In this document: one piece after another, positions 1 to 11,848 of the stretch
Layout: every line of letters begins with the position of its first letter
How positions within the stretch are numbered: position 1 is the stretch's first letter
Source: Lasiosphaeris hirsuta
Lineage: Eukaryota > Ascomycota > Sordariomycetes > Sordariales > Lasiosphaeriaceae
Assembly (NCBI GenBank): GCA_030549175.1
Contig: JAUKUA010000004.1
Coordinates: 1,364,001-1,428,000, forward strand
Length of the DNA stretch: 64,000 nucleotides
Direction: 5' to 3'
Notes under the pieces: generated by a model
What the model was told of the DNA's origin: nothing
What the model saw: the letters and a program-made list of their open reading frames with translations, nothing else
Database searches by the model: none
Program-made: the position numbers and the translations under genes

Positions 1-309
1 AGGGGTTGACCTCTCTCTCTGATATTGTGGCTAAAGATGCTGCACAATCGTAAGCACATCGCTCTCACCAACTATGCCACATTGAAGCAATATGTGAACT
101 GACCCCTACGTAGATCGTCCCGCGCCTCCCAGACTCTGGCATCGCTAGGTTTCGCCCCCGATGAGACTATTGCAGACTTCTACACGATGGGCTCCAACCC
201 CGAGCCCATCGCCCAGCCAAATGACCAGGATTTTGACCCGGCTCTCGGCTCCGAATCGGAACAACGAGCTTACTATGAGCTACTCATGGGCCGCTCCTTC
301 CCAGGGTGA
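1..309 (+). CDS. 3' end of an unrecognised protein-coding gene (partial)
   Basis: This is the tail of a gene whose start lies left of the window. Two exons are visible: up to base 49, then 114..309 ending in TGA (307-309). A 64-base GT-AG intron (50..113, donor gtaagc, acceptor acgtag) splits a Ser codon. After splicing the frame stays open for about 81 residues, rich in Ser, Ala, Asp and Glu, and ends in ELLMGRSFPG. Reading straight through the intron fails, which supports the splice. No domain or family was recognised. The reading frame is reasonably sure; the function is unknown. Confidence 0.6.
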
Positions 310-1486
310 GGGTCGCAGCCAGCATTCACTTTGAGCAAATCTATTATCGGCGCCGCCGATTCACCGCCTTGTTGAACGACCCTGGTTGAGTTGTCGCTCC
401 AAAAGGTGCTGATGAAGACCATGCCATGAGGAAATGCCCGCAATAGTGTAGGATTCCAGGTAGGTTATATGTCTATCCATCCTACCGAGACCAGATTCTA
501 ATGAAACCCAGGATGGTCTTCCATGTACTGTACGATTTATGATACCCGCCACTAAGGCACACTCCTACGAGTCATGAATAGATGAAAGCATCTGTCCTTT
601 ACTTATATCGATTCCGTCTGCCGTGTGAATATTACTATCCAACTTCCATCGGTGAGTAGATACGACCGAGTTGATGAGAGTGAAGTTGGGGAAAAGACAT
701 GTATGTAGCCGACACTTAATTCAGCTATACTCAACTAACAAAACTTTATAATAGGGCATTGTGTCAGAAGATGGCCTGCTCCCTCTTCACCAATCATCAC
801 TCTTCCGGACCAAATTAGCTCAAAGAATGTGGTGACCAAGATTAGTGAGACAACAAGCCTTTTGTCTAGGTTGATTGATTCACAGTTGATCATTTTGTGA
901 GAGGCTACAACACCAACAAGACACCAGGAAAGTGCCATCCATACCCAACCCATGCCCTCATCTGATCTTACACCTGATCCATCCCAAACACAGCCAAACG
1001 CGCCGCACAATGAACCACTATCGAGAAGGATAGAATAAAAAAGGTGTTTCCGAAAGTCCCCATGAGAGAGGGTATATGCTGCTGAATGCAGGGTTACAAT
1101 GCTGTAATGTATGTACCGTGTTCCTGTTCCCCGTTCTCCAATCCCATGCCGAGTAAAGGAGAGAAATGCAAACGGCATTGTATCATGCGTCTCTCTTGAT
1201 CCAGAAAGTCAAACCAAAAACCGTGACCAAACCAGGCCAAATGAATGCCCACTACCAGTCCAAAGAAGAAAACAAGAAGCACGCCACCCAGGTCGAGTTC
1301 CACTCGAGTATCTCGCTCGCTCGCTCACAATGCCTTGGCCACCTCTCCAAAAGAAAACGGTGAGACGGCGACCAAGATGTTAAAACAAAGGGCTTGGAAG
1401 TCACCAAGCCGGGCGAACAGAGCACAGCGGCGCAGGTGGGAATGGCCCCCTCCCCACCACCTTCGAAGACCCGATGGGAAGATGAT
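310..1486. other. Intergenic stretch, no gene seen
   Basis: This lies between the gene end at 309 (plus) and the stop of the minus-strand gene at 1487, so it should hold two convergent 3' untranslated regions. A plausible plus-strand intron is visible at 652..754 (donor gtgagt, branch-like actaac, acceptor aatag), possibly in the 3' UTR of the left gene. The open frames here lack ATG starts or family resemblance. Confidence 0.4.
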
Positions 1487-2189
1487 TCAAACCAGCTCGA
1501 ACCCATCAACCTCCACATCCTCATCATGTTCCGCACTCGCACCAGCCTCACCCATCGTCTGCCTCAGGTTTCGACGAGCCTTGCGGCCCTTGAGCGCCTC
1601 GCCGTTGGTGTCGAGAATCTCGTACTCCTTCTCGACAAAGCGCTCCATCTCGCGGCCCGTCGTCCTGACAAACACGTCCAGAGTTAGAGGCCGCCCCGGC
1701 GTATCTGTCCGGTCGAAGCTGTACAGCACGTTGTCCGACACCGACATCTTGCGCGCGAGGGGCGGTGGCGGCAGTTCGCCTAGCGAGCAGCTCGCGTCGC
1801 TAATCTCCTTCTTGGCGTAGAGCTTGGCACGCACGCGGCCTACGGGAACGTCCCAGTGGGAACGCATCTTGACGAGGTTCTGATCTTTCTTTTGGTGTGC
1901 GTGGGAGGCGCTGGAGCGGGTTAGATTGGAGTTGGGTGGTGGTGGTGGTGGTGGTGGTGATGAGAGGGGGGTTGACTCACTCGCTTAACCTCTTGTGTGG
2001 CCGGAACTTGGCCTGCTGGCTCTCGCTGCCTGTGACGGGCTCGCCGGTAATCACGTTCAGCCGAACACCGGCCGCGGGCCGGATGCCGTGGGACCACTTC
2101 GTTGAAGAGTCCTTGCTGCGCCGCCACTCCTTGTTGGCGCTACGAAGGTCGCGCTCAAACTGAGCAGATGACTCGATGAAGGTCGCCAT
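1487..2189 (-). CDS. Hypothetical 210-residue protein, two exons
   Basis: The coding sequence is the complement of 1981..2189 joined to 1487..1910. The ATG is at 2189..2187. The 70-base intron (1911..1980) has donor gtgagt and acceptor ctccag, splits an Asp codon, and contains a (CAC)8 run (1935..1958) that would read as poly-His if left in. The spliced product is 210 residues, with a basic N-terminal half (RSANKEWRRSKDSS, QAKFRPHKRL) and a C-terminal half with FVEKEYEIL and an acidic end (EHDEDVEVDGFELV). No signal peptide, membrane segment or known domain was recognised. The clean splice phase and even composition support a real gene. Function is not assigned. Confidence 0.7.
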
Positions 2190-5100
2190 GAGGATGGTGT
2201 TGATTGGGTGAGTGGGAATGGGTGGACCAAGGGTCTGGTCTGGCCGTCGCGGTTTATGGAAGCTTTGGAAGGTTCAAATGTGCGTCCACTTCGTTTTAGT
2301 GAAGTGGTGCGTCTCGATGGGGGGTTTTCTTGGAGGACAGATGTGAGAGTGATGGGACTAGAAGGTACCTCAGAGGGCTGAGGGGAATTGATGCTGAAAG
2401 ATTGTGGAAATATCAATCTATTTCGTGGATGGAGTCTCAGGTTGTTCTAGGACGTGGTGAAGAGTGAGGACAGTCTGCGTTTTTCAGGAAAGAGATTGTT
2501 TGGGTGATTAGGGGATGCAGTGACTGTAGGTGGTAAGAGTCACTCGGGGAGTTCTTTCGTTTGTCGGCTGGGGTCTTATGCAGGGGATGGGAGAAAGCGC
2601 CAGAAGGAGCGGCTTTGTTCTGTTTGATCGAGGGATATGTACGGGAGGCTGGATTTCCGGCAGTGTCTTCGCACCAACAAAGAGGCGATCCAGGGGGGAA
2701 GTGGCCGGTGACTCAAAGGGAGGTCGAGGTATGAGTGAGACGAGGGCGCTTGATAGCGATAAGGAACGCCAAGACGGCGATTGAGGTTTGAGCCGTGACA
2801 ACAACAGCGAGAGCGGCAATGAAACAGTAATCTGAACAAGACGATTTTATAACAGATCCTTTTGATACAGAAGGTTGGATGGGTCAATTCTTTGTCGTAT
2901 TGAGTTACAGAGGAAGGAGCTGGAAGGGGCAGGGAGAGGGCGAGGCGCAGATATCAGGAAATGAGGCCTCTTATCGGGGCTGTTTTGGGATGCCGGATGA
3001 TAAAGCTCGGGGGGTATGCTAAGGTACCTGATGGGGGTGTGTGAGTGGCGCATAGTAGGCAGTAGGGGCGTGTGCGTGACAAAGTGACGACAGCGGACGC
3101 CCGGCATATGCCATATGACACCAACAAAAGGGAAAGGGCGACAAGTCGAGGAGGCCTTCGGTCAGGGAGATGACCTAAACAGCGAGCTGAGTGTCCGGGC
3201 CAGCGGCAAGCGGCGGGGACGGGTGACCTGACCAAGCTCTTGCTGGTTGTCACCCTCCTATTCTTGGATCCAGCTGCGCTCCATTCAGCAATCGGGAATC
3301 AGCATGGAAGCGATTTGGCCCTCCATGTGTGTCCTAAGTCCGCCGATATTGATGACGAAATCAAAACTGTTTGACGCCCCGACCCATAGTGCAAACCCGT
3401 GCTGAAACGCGACGATGGATCAAACCCGCTGCACCAAAGCCAAACCTTGAGCCAACCTTCGCTGCTGGAAGATGGCGGATAATGCAGAGTCGCAAGGCAG
3501 CCTAGTCACCCCGACGGGAGCCAGGCCGAACGGAGTATCGATTCAGCTGGGTGACTCTCATGCGCCGCGTCGATAAATCCCGCTACCGGACAGTCCAAGT
3601 GGTATGTCCGTTTGCGATGCTCGAACTCTGCAACGTTATCTGTGGTTGTCCACTGTCAGCGCGTGTCTCAAACACGCCTGGAATGAGTGTGTTCGTCAGG
3701 GTAGGATGACCGGCGCGTCTGGACGACACGGGTTTCCCAGTTCGGGAAGAACACACTGTACCGATAGCTGGACCGTCCTGCATAGCTGCGAATCATAGTA
3801 GCCATGTGCCTTCGCAACTGGGTAAGAGATACGAAGCGGAGAGGATGGCAGATTGCAACCCTGTAGTGTAGCCAAGGCGCAGTAGGTACTTTGGCAATCA
3901 GGAGAGGCAGGCATTCCCACGCGCCGGGGGTGGAGTGATGGATACGACAACCCCACCTCCTCAAACTGCCCGTGCTGTCCGCCCTCCGGCTGCTATGGCG
4001 GGGTTAGCAGATTGAGCCCCTCCATTCAACGCACCCCAGGCAGCTGCTGCGCTAAACTTATCCGCAGACAACATTGCGACGGGCAACCGCTTCCCATCAT
4101 CCATCATCCGGGCAGCAGCGCAATCGAGCTCTGGGGAAACCTGGCTTAGCACTCCTAGCACTCATAGACTCGGCGTTTCGGTGTCCTGGCCTTCAATCGA
4201 TGTCATCGATTCCGACAAAGTCCGATGACGCGACTCATTCGCCCATTGTGCCTGAAAATCGGGAATGCATGGCACACACACAGACACAGCATGGCACAGC
4301 ATGGCACAGCATTGGTCCCTCACGGTGCCGACCGATGAACAGGGGGCTTGCCTGCTGTGCAGGCAGAGAAGCCAACAGGACGGGCTAGCCGCTGCACAGC
4401 GATAAGCCTGATAAGGGGATGCCGATCGGAACGAACGTCATCCACTCCCCTCCTTCCTCCTCGGCAGGGCAACCTATCCAGCAGAGCTGAGAGCTAGCCA
4501 GCTCGCAAGGTCTTCATCTCCCGCGCCGTTATCGCAGTCAGTTGTGAGGTGGCCCAACAATGGAAAGGATATGTGGTTCAAACTCACTGCACCCATTGCC
4601 TCGGCCGGGCTAATGAGACAGGCTTTGGCAGCCTCCCTCCGAAGACCTCGAGCAATAGCACCAATGCCGACTTTAGATGTTCCGACACAAGAGTGAGCTC
4701 TAAGATGGTCGCGGGGTCGGGGTCGGCTGACGCCTTCGTTATCGCCATAGCCGCCTTTGGTCAGTTTCAGATCCTTTGGTTCTGGCGACTAGGCCGAGCA
4801 GGGCTGAGCTGAGTCTTGGTTCGTCAGCCAAATGACGCTGGGGAAACTACCAATGGGTTGCTAACAAGACGTTGACGGCGAGGGGGAACTACTTCTTGCA
4901 CGAAATATATGTATGACACTGTCGTGATCACATTGGTTGGCGCCTAGATGAGTACGGATGACCTCCACCTGATCTGCGTAGAACGTTTTTTTTTAAATAC
5001 ATCTAGAAGCTTACAATGGAGCCCATATTGTTTGACTAATCTACCACTCAGGGAGTGATTTCTGGCGCCTCACCCCATCCATACAAGATAGCCTCGCCTG

Positions 5101-5375
5101 AAAGCAGGTATCATGATTCCCGGTTTTAATTGGGGAGGATGCAACAGGAGCTGTTATCTGAGGCCTAGGTGCTTTAACTGCGGCAGCCAAGACCGGCTGA
5201 ACCACAGGCTTTGGATACTGAGGGCCATTTGAACGGCCTGGGCCACCTTGGCCTTCGATTTGAATAAGCTGCGTGAGGTTGAAGATGAGATATCCGAACG
5301 TCTACCGTTGAACCAAAAACCAAGCAATCAGCCCAATTTGGGCTAAAGCCCCGTGCCTTCATTTTTCTGGACGAG
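2190..5375. other. Long gene-poor stretch
   Basis: About 3.2 kb with only short open frames and no recognisable product. It contains the promoter side of the minus gene at 1487-2189 and the promoter side of the plus-strand relic at 5376. Visible details are GGTACC-centred motifs at 2361-2370 and 3021-3030, a 10-base unit (cacagcatgg) repeated about three times around 4284-4314, and a T run at 4987. Nothing here can be called a gene. Confidence 0.4.
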
Positions 5376-7605
5376 ATGGATCCATGGTCCATCACTGTTT
5401 CGTCCATCTCGCTCGTGAGCGCCATTGTTAAGGCATCATTTGCCATCATTGAGTTTACTCGCCAAGCTCGCGACGCCGCCAAGGATGTCAATGCCGTCGC
5501 CAAAGAGCTGTGGTCTCTGACTTCTATCGCCGAGCCGCTTGCTCATAGCCTGTCACGTCTCCAAAGCGGAAGCCATGTCCCTGACACCCTCCTTAGGCCC
5601 ATCGGCGACACACTCGCAGGCTGCCTCTTGGTAGTCGAACAGATTACAAAGAATGTGAACAAGTACGAGATGGACCAGATATGGACGAGAGCTGAATAGG
5701 CCATGCTTGGCTAGGGCGACATGGTGAAGTTGCGGACGAGCCTCGAGACTTACAAACTGGCCCTGAGCCTTGGCCTTGCTGCCGTATCCACGTATGGGGT
5801 CTTGGACACATGCATTTCACTTAAATATATCTAACAAGCCTGTAGGACTCTAAGTGGAGGTATCAAAGAGGACACGGAAGTAAGCCGCAACTATGCCGCC
5901 GCCATCAAGATCAACACTGACGATATTTTGGCATGTGTGGCTAGCCTTCGCCGGGCTGAACAGCCAAGTGGCAAGACCAAGGTCGAAAAGTGGAATGAGG
6001 AAATGACGGTCCTAAGTTCATATGCAGAGACGGCATACCAATGCATCATCGTCGACACTGCCGAGTATGCCACTCACCAAAACGAGGACCTGAGCCCTTC
6101 AGTCAGGTCTGAGTCAGGTGATGAGAAAGTAGCCCATAATAGTAACAAGCTCGCTATCCTACCAAAGCCACCATCACGCTTGTCCCGACCGACTTTGCCC
6201 TCGGGAACTGGTCAGGCACCAACGACCTCATCATCTTCTGCCCCAAATTCTGTGGAATACTATCGGCCCAGCACTAAACTCACTTCATAAATGGCTCTCC
6301 ACTAAATAAGCCGCTCACTGGATTCTGGAAGCATGACTTAGCCGTTGCTTTCCAGATAGCTAAGCGGAGCTGGGAAGATATTCCCGCCGGCATACAAAAG
6401 CCTTTCGCGACTACGGCAATGTGCCACATTGTTGAGCTTGCCGCCCTGATGGGCATATACTGGAAGGAGTTCGACAAATCAAGTCACAGGTACCATGCCG
6501 AAGGCAACGGATTAATACAGACAGGCTCAGAAATCCCCAACTCTGGCATCATCTTCACCTTTCAAATCTCTAGAAGGTCCCAGTTCGAGGAGAATAGGGC
6601 AGTCCCTAGTGATGCAATCAAGGATCTATGTTGCGGTATGCTACCGACCATCTTCACAGAAAGTCATCGGCCAGTGCGGCACGATGATACAAAAAATTTA
6701 AAGCTCCTTGCAATGGGCGGTATGAATGAGATTGCCGAAAAAACAATACTGATTGGCTACAACACCAAAACCGCCAACTATTTCCGCACACCAGGAGCCA
6801 TAACGCACAACATCTATTTGCAGGTATGTGTCACTCAATCTACTGGTATGAGACATGCCTTGGGAGGTGGAGGCTAACTGTTCTGTAGTCCCCTTTGATA
6901 TTATTGGGATGCTTGTTGAGGAATATCGGAGCAGTATTCACGACGGCGATGTCATCCTGGAAATGCGCCTCAGATCAAAGCACTTCAGGATGTCACAAGA
7001 TTGGTGGTGGTGGCGGCATTTCAGAACGACAAGCTTACGGGGACGCCAGGCTACTCGATGTATCTTCTTAAGTGCCTAGATGATACCATCGACAATTGCG
7101 ACGCATATTTGAAAGCCTCTGATCGGGACCTTGTAGTCTTGGTCATCCGCGAGCATGTACAGGAAGTTCTGAAGATGCTCAACGACCCCGAAGACGAAGA
7201 GGATAGGGATGGCCATTCCCATGCCTCTCGGCGCTTTGACGAGCTTAGTGCATCAAATCCTGAGGAGAAGTCTGACAAATTTATGGATATTTACTTCTAT
7301 ATTCTCCTCAAACGAGTCACGGAGCGGCAAGCCGCGGCCGCGTTTCTCCGGCGCCTCCAGACGCAGTACATCATAGCCTACCTGGCTCAACTGTCTCTGA
7401 GCCTAGCTCCCTAACACTTACGGTTCAGACGGTGCCAAGCCTTCGCAACTCTCGAGATGCAATCGGCGACGAGGCAATCGTCGTCTGGTGTACGCTTGTT
7501 CTCCGAATGCTTTGTTGGCTGACGCTGCACGACTTTCACAAACGAGATTTACAGGTTTCAAAGAGTGAAGTTTATGGCAGCAAGCTGGCTGTATATATCA
7601 CATGA
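5376..7605 (+). pseudogene. Decayed gene with fungal STAND-protein N-terminal domain
   Basis: The start (MDPWSITVSSISLVSAIV) and the following 100 residues match the N-terminal helical domain found on fungal STAND/NLR-like proteins (Helo_like_N, PF17111). The frame is then cut by two nearby TAG codons (5697-5699, 5712-5714). Beyond them family-like sequence continues: GDMVKLRTSLETYKLALSL, an intron at 5792..5845, then segments such as KPLTGFWKHDL, MCHIVELAALMGIYWKEF and EVLKMLNDPED, and a C-terminal block with VWCTLVLRMLCWLTLHDFH ending in TGA at 7603-7605. The segments lie in different frames, with single-base losses near 6985 and 7342 and a break near 6280. No P-loop/NACHT is visible, so this family may carry the N-terminal domain without one. 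Both stops fit C-to-T change at CpA on one or the other strand, as RIP would give. Intact, such proteins are often linked to nonself recognition; here the gene is dead. Confidence 0.8.
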
Positions 7606-8238
7606 GATTCGCTTCGGCTTCCACATGAGGCATTCCTTAGTCACCAGGTCGGTACGTTCAGATATAGATCATAGGGCTAGTAAAGACTCTCGCAAAAGAT
7701 TTGGGTCTCGTGTGTACCTATCTAGGTAGCCGGGCAAGTAGTTTTGAACCTATTTTATTTGGTGTGTAGCCAGATCCTACCGCTGCGCAGCTCTGGCAAG
7801 GAGTCCTCTAACAGTGGAGTCTGTTTTTGTTTGTTTTAGGGGCTCTCAGGGGGAATGTGCCCCGTTCCTCAGTGGTGGATAAGATAAGGCACCGATAAGA
7901 TTAGATGAGGCTGAAGCGCCCCACTTGGTCGGAGCTCTCTCCCAAGTTCTGGCGTTGCGTCACAGAGGCCATGTTCACCAAGTCCGGAAGACTCTAAACC
8001 GCCAAATCAACCCACATTAAACACACCATACCGTATATAGACTGTTTAGGACGGGCAGAATTCTGTTGGGGTTATCCTTTCTTAATCACAGCCCAAGCGA
8101 CGAGCCTTTCGCTAGGTACCTCATCAGCCAATCAACAACCAACCCAACAAAACAAGCCCATTCATTGCAGGCCAGACCATTTGCGACGGCATTCAAGCCT
8201 CAAAAACCCTATCACACCAACAACATCTATCGCCCACC
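7606..8238. other. Intergenic stretch upstream of BUD13
   Basis: This holds the trailing part of the STAND relic and the promoter and leader of the BUD13-like gene. A taggtacc motif lies at 8113-8120. No other gene was seen. Confidence 0.4.
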
Positions 8239-9285
8239 ATGCCCTCCGACAAGGCGTCCTACCTCGCCGCCCACTATCTCACAGCCGACACAAAGCCCTC
8301 TAAAAAGCGCAAGCGCAAGCACGCGTCAATCGCTGACGGCTTACTCATCAAAGACGACGACGACGCCTGGGCGGACCCCTCATCACGGCGCGATGGTGAC
8401 GGCGCAGACACCGACGGCCCCATAACCGTAGCCGGCACCAGCGCCGAGTTCCGGCGATCCAAAAAGTCGGCCTGGAAAACCGTCGGCGCCCCGATCCCGC
8501 TCGACACCAAAGACGCCCGCGACGCCGCCGCCGACGCCGACGCCATCCTCGCCTTAGCTGCGGCCGAGCAAGCCGCCGCGGCACGCGAAGCCGACGGCGA
8601 CATCGACGATCCCTCCGCCACAGTCACCACCACCACCACCGTCCCCCAAATGGCCGACGGCACACACGCCGGCCTGCAGAGCGCGGCCGCCCTCACCGCG
8701 CAGCTGCGCGTGCGGCAGGAGGCCGAGCGCGCGGAACTTGTACGGCTGAAAGCGGAACAACTCAAACAAGGCGCCGGGGCGCCCGAGGCAGAGCCTGAGA
8801 TCGTCCTGCGTGACGCGACGGGCCGCCGGGTGGACGTGTCGATGCGGCGTGCGGAGATGCGGCGTGCGGCCATCGACGCCGAGAAGGCCGAGGAGGCGCG
8901 CAAGCGGGCGCTGCGTGGCGACGTGCAGATTGCCGAGGCGGCGGCGCGCCGCGAGGCGCTCGAGGATGCGGCGCTGATGCCGCTGGCGAGGGGGCGGGAC
9001 GACGAGGGGATGAATGCCGAGATGAGGGCGCAGCAGAGGTGGAATGATCCGATGGCGCAGTTTCTGGGTGACGGGGATGAGAGGGGGCCGAAGGGGAAGA
9101 GGAAGGGCGCGGGGAGGAAACCTGTGTACAAGGGAGCGGCACCGCCGAATCGGTACGGGATACGGCCGGGGTATCGGTGGGATGGCGTGGATCGGGGGAA
9201 TGGGTTTGAGGCGGAGCGGTTTAAGGCGATCAATCGCATGGAGAGGAACAAGACGCTGGATTATGCGTGGCAAATGGATGAGTGA
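8239..9285 (+). CDS. cwc26: Pre-mRNA-splicing factor BUD13/CWC26
   Basis: A single-exon 348-residue protein of the Bud13/Cwc26 family. Family members are subunits of the RES complex, which binds the activated spliceosome and helps retain and splice pre-mRNA in the nucleus. The N-terminus has the fungal signature [14 protein letters not shown] followed by a Lys/Arg cluster (KKRKRKH). The middle is Ala/Asp-rich and low in complexity. The conserved C-terminal domain contains DATGRRVDV (about 193-201) and [18 protein letters not shown] (near 305-322), which are diagnostic for Bud13. The ATG at 8239 matches the family N-terminus. The coding sequence is very GC-rich, which creates a long antisense open frame that is only a shadow. 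Identity is close to certain. Confidence 0.93.
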   Translation: MPSDKASYLAAHYLTADTKPSKKRKRKHASIADGLLIKDDDDAWADPSSRRDGDGADTDGPITVAGTSAEFRRSKKSAWKTVGAPIPLDTKDARDAAADADAILALAAAEQAAAAREADGDIDDPSATVTTTTTVPQMADGTHAGLQSAAALTAQLRVRQEAERAELVRLKAEQLKQGAGAPEAEPEIVLRDATGRRVDVSMRRAEMRRAAIDAEKAEEARKRALRGDVQIAEAAARREALEDAALMPLARGRDDEGMNAEMRAQQRWNDPMAQFLGDGDERGPKGKRKGAGRKPVYKGAAPPNRYGIRPGYRWDGVDRGNGFEAERFKAINRMERNKTLDYAWQMDE

Positions 9286-9552
9286 TGGTTCGTGGGATGG
9301 ATCGTCGAGACTAATGTATATATCTTGGTCAAGAACAGTAATCGAAACAGGGGTGGTTTTGACAGCTTGACTAGGTACCAATAAGGCTGAGGATATGTGA
9401 GAGCCGGTGGTGTCGCGATAATACAGACCGGCTATACTTTCAAGCATGGGGGTTTCTCTTATTCTATAACTCTTGACTTGTTACTTTTTGAAGGAAAGAT
9501 AAACCTGATAGGAGGAGAAAGAAGTGAAAAACATAGTGAAAGCCAAAAATGA

Positions 9553-9686
9553 GTGCCCGTACCAGAATCGAACTGGTATCTCGACGATGGAAATGCTCCT
9601 GAAGCAACAACCCTCGACTAGTCCGGAATATATGCCACCCTGTAAAGGCCAAATCTCGCCGTGTCTACCATTGCACCAACACGCAC
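9553..9686 (-). tRNA. Probable intron-containing tRNA gene (isotype not assigned)
   Basis: On the minus strand a T-arm is perfect: stem ACCAG/CTGGT around TTCGATT (9561-9577). The 3' acceptor strand ACGGGCAC (9553-9560) pairs, with one mismatch and one G-T, with GTGCGTGT at 9679-9686. A box-A-like TGGTGCAATGG follows the 5' strand, and a TTTTT Pol III terminator follows the 3' end (9545-9549). The span of 134 bases implies an intron of roughly 50-60 bases. CGGCGA and TCGTCG could pair as an anticodon stem, but no canonical loop with U33 and a 37/38 intron can be drawn. The anticodon is therefore left open, and a tRNA pseudogene is possible. Confidence 0.5.
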
Positions 9687-9905
9687 GAAACCTGAGTCCC
9701 GCAAACTAGTATGTCTACCACAGTAACCCCCTCGGCTGTCCCTGCCCCACATGCTACAGCTAACTGCCGATGCTATCATCAACCTGCTTGCTAGGTTTGT
9801 CACTTCCCTGGAAACTACGCTCACACCGCCGAGTGTTCAGAAAGTAACGAAAGCTCAATTGATCTACCCTAACGCCCTATCAAACCAAAGCAACCAATCC
9901 CCAGC

Positions 9906-11185
9906 TCAAGCCGCAGCAGCAACCTCAGGCCCCAGCGGAAACTCGCTGGCGGCAACATTGCACTGTCTGAACAAGCGCACCTCATGCTCGGCGAAAGCGC
10001 CGACAACCGAGTGCAGCACACCCCTGTTGTGAAAGAGCACCAAATCGCCCTCTTCCCAGTCATGCGCATACACCAACTTGGGCGCAATACCGGGGCGCTG
10101 CAGGCGGTGGACAATCTCCCTGACCTCAGCCAGGTCCTCGATCACGCTGCCATCCGCCAGATGCAGCTTCCTCACCGCCGACGGGTGGATCTGCACGGCG
10201 AGCTTGCCCGTCTCGGGGTTCCGCCAGCATATGGGTAGGATCTGGATCTTGTCCTCTTCGATGACCGGCAGCTGGTCTAGCGGGATCTCCTTGCCCTCGG
10301 ACACCATGCCGAGCCCGTCGCTCCGTGACTTGGCGCCCGACATCCAGATATAGGGATGGGGAGCATACTCGATTCGAGTCGATCGAGCGAACTCCTGATC
10401 GGTAGGGGAAAGCGCGTCATACATAGCGTAACCCGAAACAAAGGCAGTTGTACCAAGGGGGACGACTAGCTCGTCGCCAGTGCCGTCGTCGTACCGACAC
10501 ACCTGGGTGCGGCCGCCGGGGACACGGACAGCCAGGAGAGTGGTCACGATGGGCGGCGCGAGGCCGTACAGGGAGGCATCAATATGCCAGCGGTAGAAGC
10601 GGGTGAAGTCAAGGTCGTCGGCTTCGGGGATCGCGGTGGCGTGGAAGGTCTTGTGGTGAGGGTGGCGGAGCGTGATGTTCTCTAGACCTTCGTACTCGGC
10701 CACGAAACCGTTGCCAATGACCTGGACCTGGGGCTGGCGCGGGATCGTCTTGAGATCCGGGTGCAGGATGGACCGCTTGGCGTCGAGCGTCTTGCCGTGG
10801 CCGTACGAGGTTGCGAGGGGATCAAAGCGCTGGGTGAGCTCGAACTGGGCACGCGGCGAGACGTGGCTCTGGTTCTCGAAGACGATGACCTGGTGGTTGA
10901 AGAGGGCCGAGCGGATGACATCATAGTCGGCGTCTGAGAGGACATGTCAGCTATGGTGAGTCTTGAAATAGAGTAGGGGGTTGGGGCTTACCGAGGAGGT
11001 TACCGATTTAACGGGTATTCTCCCAAATTTATCACAGCATCATCAAAGTTCACTCGGAAATAATAGGTCGTCCCGCTTACCTGTGAGGTTCTCGATATCA
11101 ATTCCCGAGATTGAGGCCCCGAAGTTGACTTGGGAGCCTTCGGGGACCGAAAGGGGGTGATAATGGGTGAAGCCGTGGCAGACAT
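9906..11185 (-). CDS. xanA: Fe(II)/2-oxoglutarate-dependent xanthine dioxygenase, frame broken by one base
   Basis: This TauD/TfdA-fold enzyme resembles fungal XanA, which oxidises xanthine to uric acid using 2-oxoglutarate and O2 in purine use. The model is the complement of 11081..11185 joined to 9906..10933. The 147-base intron (donor gtaagc, acceptor ctctcag) splits the Asp codon after ENLT. The HxD iron-ligand motif is in FYRWHIDASLYG and the distal His in LFHNRGVLHSVVG. Between them lie SGYAMYDALSP and EYAPHPYIWMSGAKSRSDG, typical of the family. With one base restored it would have about 377 residues, the usual length. Oddity: after MSATASPIITP the expected frame (VPEGSQVNFGASISGID) is reached only if the five-C run at 11152-11156 had six. 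Either the assembly lost a base or the gene is newly inactivated. XanA rather than another TauD enzyme is likely but not proven. Confidence 0.82.
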
Positions 11186-11848
11186 TTTGGGTACAAGTTT
11201 TGAATTGATCGTTGTTTGGTGATAAGACTTTCTTCGCAGCTTGGAGCGTTCTTGGTGTCTTGAGTGTTTCTTAGTGTTGGTCTTCGGAAGGGGATGCCTC
11301 GGTATAAATATTCGGCATAAATTCAGCCCCTAGCGGGCTATAACAGGGCATCGGAGCATGCCGACGGCTGCGGGTGGAACCCTACACGTGTCGTGGACTT
11401 CCCCTCAGAAGGTGGTCGAGTTAGCGCTTGATAACGGCTTCCTGATGAGCGGCTTTCGGCGCGGCGGCCAACGCCGTATGGCTACTACTCTTCTGTCGCT
11501 TATCTTTGCACGCCTACACTAGCACTGCAGCATAATTAACCCATGCAGCACAGCGCGGGACGCGAAGCGCGAGCACGGCAGAATTCCAACAAATCTCCAA
11601 ATGTGTATGTAAATACGTAGTGCTTCTCCAAATAACACGAACCGTGGCCAAAGCAGACAACCCTAACCCCAGCCAATGCACAAACATCCCCGGCCGATCC
11701 CTGTGTTTCCCCTTTTCCCCAGATTCCAGCCAACGTGATGCCCACATAAACTCCAGGGCATACCCAAGCAACCAGCCCCGCGTACTCCGTAAAACTCCGA
11801 AGAAGCCAGCCGGCCATCCCACCACTCGAAACCTACAAAAGCACGCTC
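11186..11848. other. Intergenic stretch between xanA and the Zn2Cys6 gene
   Basis: This contains the xanA promoter and leader on one side and the 3' region of the regulator gene on the other (both minus strand). An AT-rich tataaatatt block lies near 11303. No further gene was seen. Confidence 0.4.

Noticed and set aside
735..1178. 147-codon open frame on the minus strand
   Set aside because: No family resemblance, no splice support, and it lies where two 3' untranslated regions are expected.
1935..1958. Poly-histidine tract on the minus strand
   Set aside because: It lies inside a well-supported intron, so it is a (CAC)8 microsatellite, not protein.
8274..9251. 325-codon open frame antisense to BUD13
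   Set aside because: Low-complexity Arg/Ala/Ser translation, produced by the high GC third positions of BUD13 on the other strand.
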